Assembly: GCA_041653835.1 (NCBI GenBank)
Contig: JBAZEP010000009.1
Coordinates: 1-53,607 of the forward strand
Direction of reading: 5' to 3'
DNA: 53,607 nt
Source of the DNA: UBA10183 sp041653835
Lineage (GTDB): Bacteria > Omnitrophota > Gorgyraeia > Gorgyraeales > Gorgyraeaceae
Below the pieces are notes generated by a model, which ran no database searches, had not been told where the DNA came from, and saw only the letters and a list, made by a program, of their open reading frames with translations. Positions 52,460-53,607 of this stretch are shown here, one piece after another (the stretch's first letter is position 1; each line of letters starts with the position of its first letter). Made by a program: the position numbers and the translations under genes.

Positions 52460-53607
52460 ATGAAAAAGATATCCAAATATCCGGATGTGAGCGTGATTGT
52501 CGTTAACCATGACGGTAAACATCTCCTCGAAGAATGTTTCTCCTCTTTGTCCAAACTCGACTATCCAAGGAAAAAATTGCAGATGATAATGGTGGATAAC
52601 TGCTCCGCGGATGGCTCATCGCGGTTCATAAAGAAAAAATTCCCCCAAGCCATTGTTCTGGAAAATCGCGTGAACAATTATTGCAGGGCCAATAATCTCG
52701 GCATCGAGAGATCAGGAGGGGATTATGTAGCGGTGCTTAATAACGATACAAGGGTGGACAGGTACTGGCTGAAGGGCCTGACAAACATAGCCGCGAAAGA
52801 TGACAGGATAGGCGCCGTAGGCAGTAAGATCCTTTTCAGCGATGAGAAGATACAGAGCGCGGGCCACGAGGAATTCCCTTATTATTATTACGGGGACAAG
52901 GGGCTGCTGGAAGAGGATATGGGGCAGTATGATGATATACAAGAAGTTTCCAGTATTTCCAATTGCTCGGCCCTGTATAAGAGAAAGGCACTGGACGATA
53001 TAGGATTGTTCGATGAAGATTTTAACATGTATATGGAAGATGTGGATTGCGCGTTCAGGCTTAAGAAGAACAATTGGAAGATTTTTTATGCCCCCGCGAG
53101 CAAGGTATATCATAAACTCCACGGATCCGCGTTGAGCCCGAAAGACCGAGTTTTTTATATAGAGAGGAACAGGTTATTGTTCATAGCCAAGTATTTCCCG
53201 GAAAACCTGAAAGCGAATTTTTCCGGGCACGGGGAAATAAGCAGGCTGGATCCGGACCTTTTCAATAAACTGCTGCTTTCTGTCTATAATAAACTTGCCA
53301 AACATCACGGTAACGACAAGGCAAGCCGTATATTTTTTAACCTCAATGACGAAGTCAACAAGACGTATAATTATGGCCGCCATGTCTTACAGGTAGAAAA
53401 AGACAATAATCTGAAAACAGAACTGGCGCAGCTCCGTAAACTCGATGAAGAGGCCAGGGCCAGGGATAACAATATCAAAGCGCTGCGGGATACACTCGCT
53501 GAAAAAGACTCCCTATTGAAAGAGCTGAGCATAAAACTTCCCATAAGCGAGGATACGATCCGCAAGCTTCATGAGGAAGTCAGGGCGAGAGATAATCATA
53601 TCAAATC
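52460..53607 (+). CDS. GT2 glycosyltransferase with C-terminal coiled coil (3' end beyond window)
   Basis: An open frame from ATG 52460 to the window edge, at least 382 residues. It starts SVIVVNHDGKHLLEECFSSL, then IMVDNCSADGSS, YCRANNLGIERSGG, VLNNDTRVDRYWL and FDEDFNMYMEDVDCAFRLKK: the same WbbL-type GT2 subfamily as the gene at 51559. From about residue 310 it changes into a highly charged helical region with repeated heptads; ARDNNIKALRDTLAEKDSLL and VRARDNHIK are near-repeats of about 45 residues, indicating a coiled coil that continues past the window. Long coiled coils between or after GT domains occur in multi-domain polysaccharide polymerases. A GGGGGTG ribosome-binding-like sequence precedes the start. 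Confidence 0.87.
   Translation, partial: MKKISKYPDVSVIVVNHDGKHLLEECFSSLSKLDYPRKKLQMIMVDNCSADGSSRFIKKKFPQAIVLENRVNNYCRANNLGIERSGGDYVAVLNNDTRVDRYWLKGLTNIAAKDDRIGAVGSKILFSDEKIQSAGHEEFPYYYYGDKGLLEEDMGQYDDIQEVSSISNCSALYKRKALDDIGLFDEDFNMYMEDVDCAFRLKKNNWKIFYAPASKVYHKLHGSALSPKDRVFYIERNRLLFIAKYFPENLKANFSGHGEISRLDPDLFNKLLLSVYNKLAKHHGNDKASRIFFNLNDEVNKTYNYGRHVLQVEKDNNLKTELAQLRKLDEEARARDNNIKALRDTLAEKDSLLKELSIKLPISEDTIRKLHEEVRARDNHIK

Noticed and set aside
1..53607. A RiPP (peptide natural product) cluster, suggested by the many SPASM radical SAM enzymes
   Set aside because: No small precursor ORF, peptidase or peptide exporter was found and gene gaps are too short to hide one; glycan genes dominate.

Overview
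The window is a dense, almost entirely co-directional gene block of about 40 protein genes, 38 on the + strand and two on the - strand. I see no rRNA, tRNA, CRISPR array, transposase or phage gene. Moderate GC, very tight packing with many ATGA/TAATG start-stop overlaps, and a mixture of B12-binding radical SAM proteins, SPASM radical SAM proteins, GT-C membrane glycosyltransferases and GT2 enzymes suggest an uncultured Gram-negative-type bacterium of the Omnitrophota/PVC or a similar candidate phylum. The taxon is inference only; no phylogenetic marker is present.

Layout. Positions 2-568 hold the 3' end of a SPASM radical SAM gene. It is followed by a 248-base gap filled by a roughly 200-base imperfect palindrome. 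Positions 817-18821 form a radical-SAM-rich operon with a B12-rSAM/TPR/SPASM-rSAM composite, an SGNH hydrolase with TPRs, a GT2-methyltransferase fusion, a B12-rSAM/YdjC-deacetylase fusion, a GT-C enzyme, a B12-rSAM fused to a pseudo-rSAM domain, a double rSAM, three tandem short rSAM paralogues and a stand-alone B12-rSAM. Positions 18793-36158 mix SGNH hydrolase, GT-C, GT2, B12-rSAM, carbamoyltransferase, a GT2-rSAM fusion, another short rSAM, an unknown protein with an internal duplication, a SPASM rSAM, GT9 and two GT2 genes. After a 91-base gap with a possible terminator, 36250-45416 hold a GT-C/NodB-deacetylase fusion, GT2, an O-antigen-ligase-like protein, an MTTase-like rSAM, a B12-rSAM, a methyltransferase and a GT-C enzyme. 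Positions 45390-47478 are the only inverted segment (GT2 and O-antigen-ligase-like). Positions 47550-53607 return to + with two GT-C and three GT2 genes, the last cut by the window edge.

How it may work together. GT2, GT9 and GT-C enzymes, two O-antigen-ligase-like proteins, two SGNH proteins, two carbohydrate-deacetylase domains, a carbamoyltransferase and methyltransferases point to assembly and decoration of a surface glycan or glycolipid. The unusual layer is the radical SAM content: by my count 16 genes carry 19 rSAM-fold domains, 7 of them preceded by a B12-binding domain and one lacking all three cluster-binding cysteines. Several are fused directly to sugar-active domains, so radical chemistry (C-methylation, epimerisation, dehydration or ring contraction) on a sugar or lipid carrier is the most economical reading. 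I found no precursor-peptide gene and no room for one, which argues against a RiPP pathway. The substrate and product cannot be read from the sequence.
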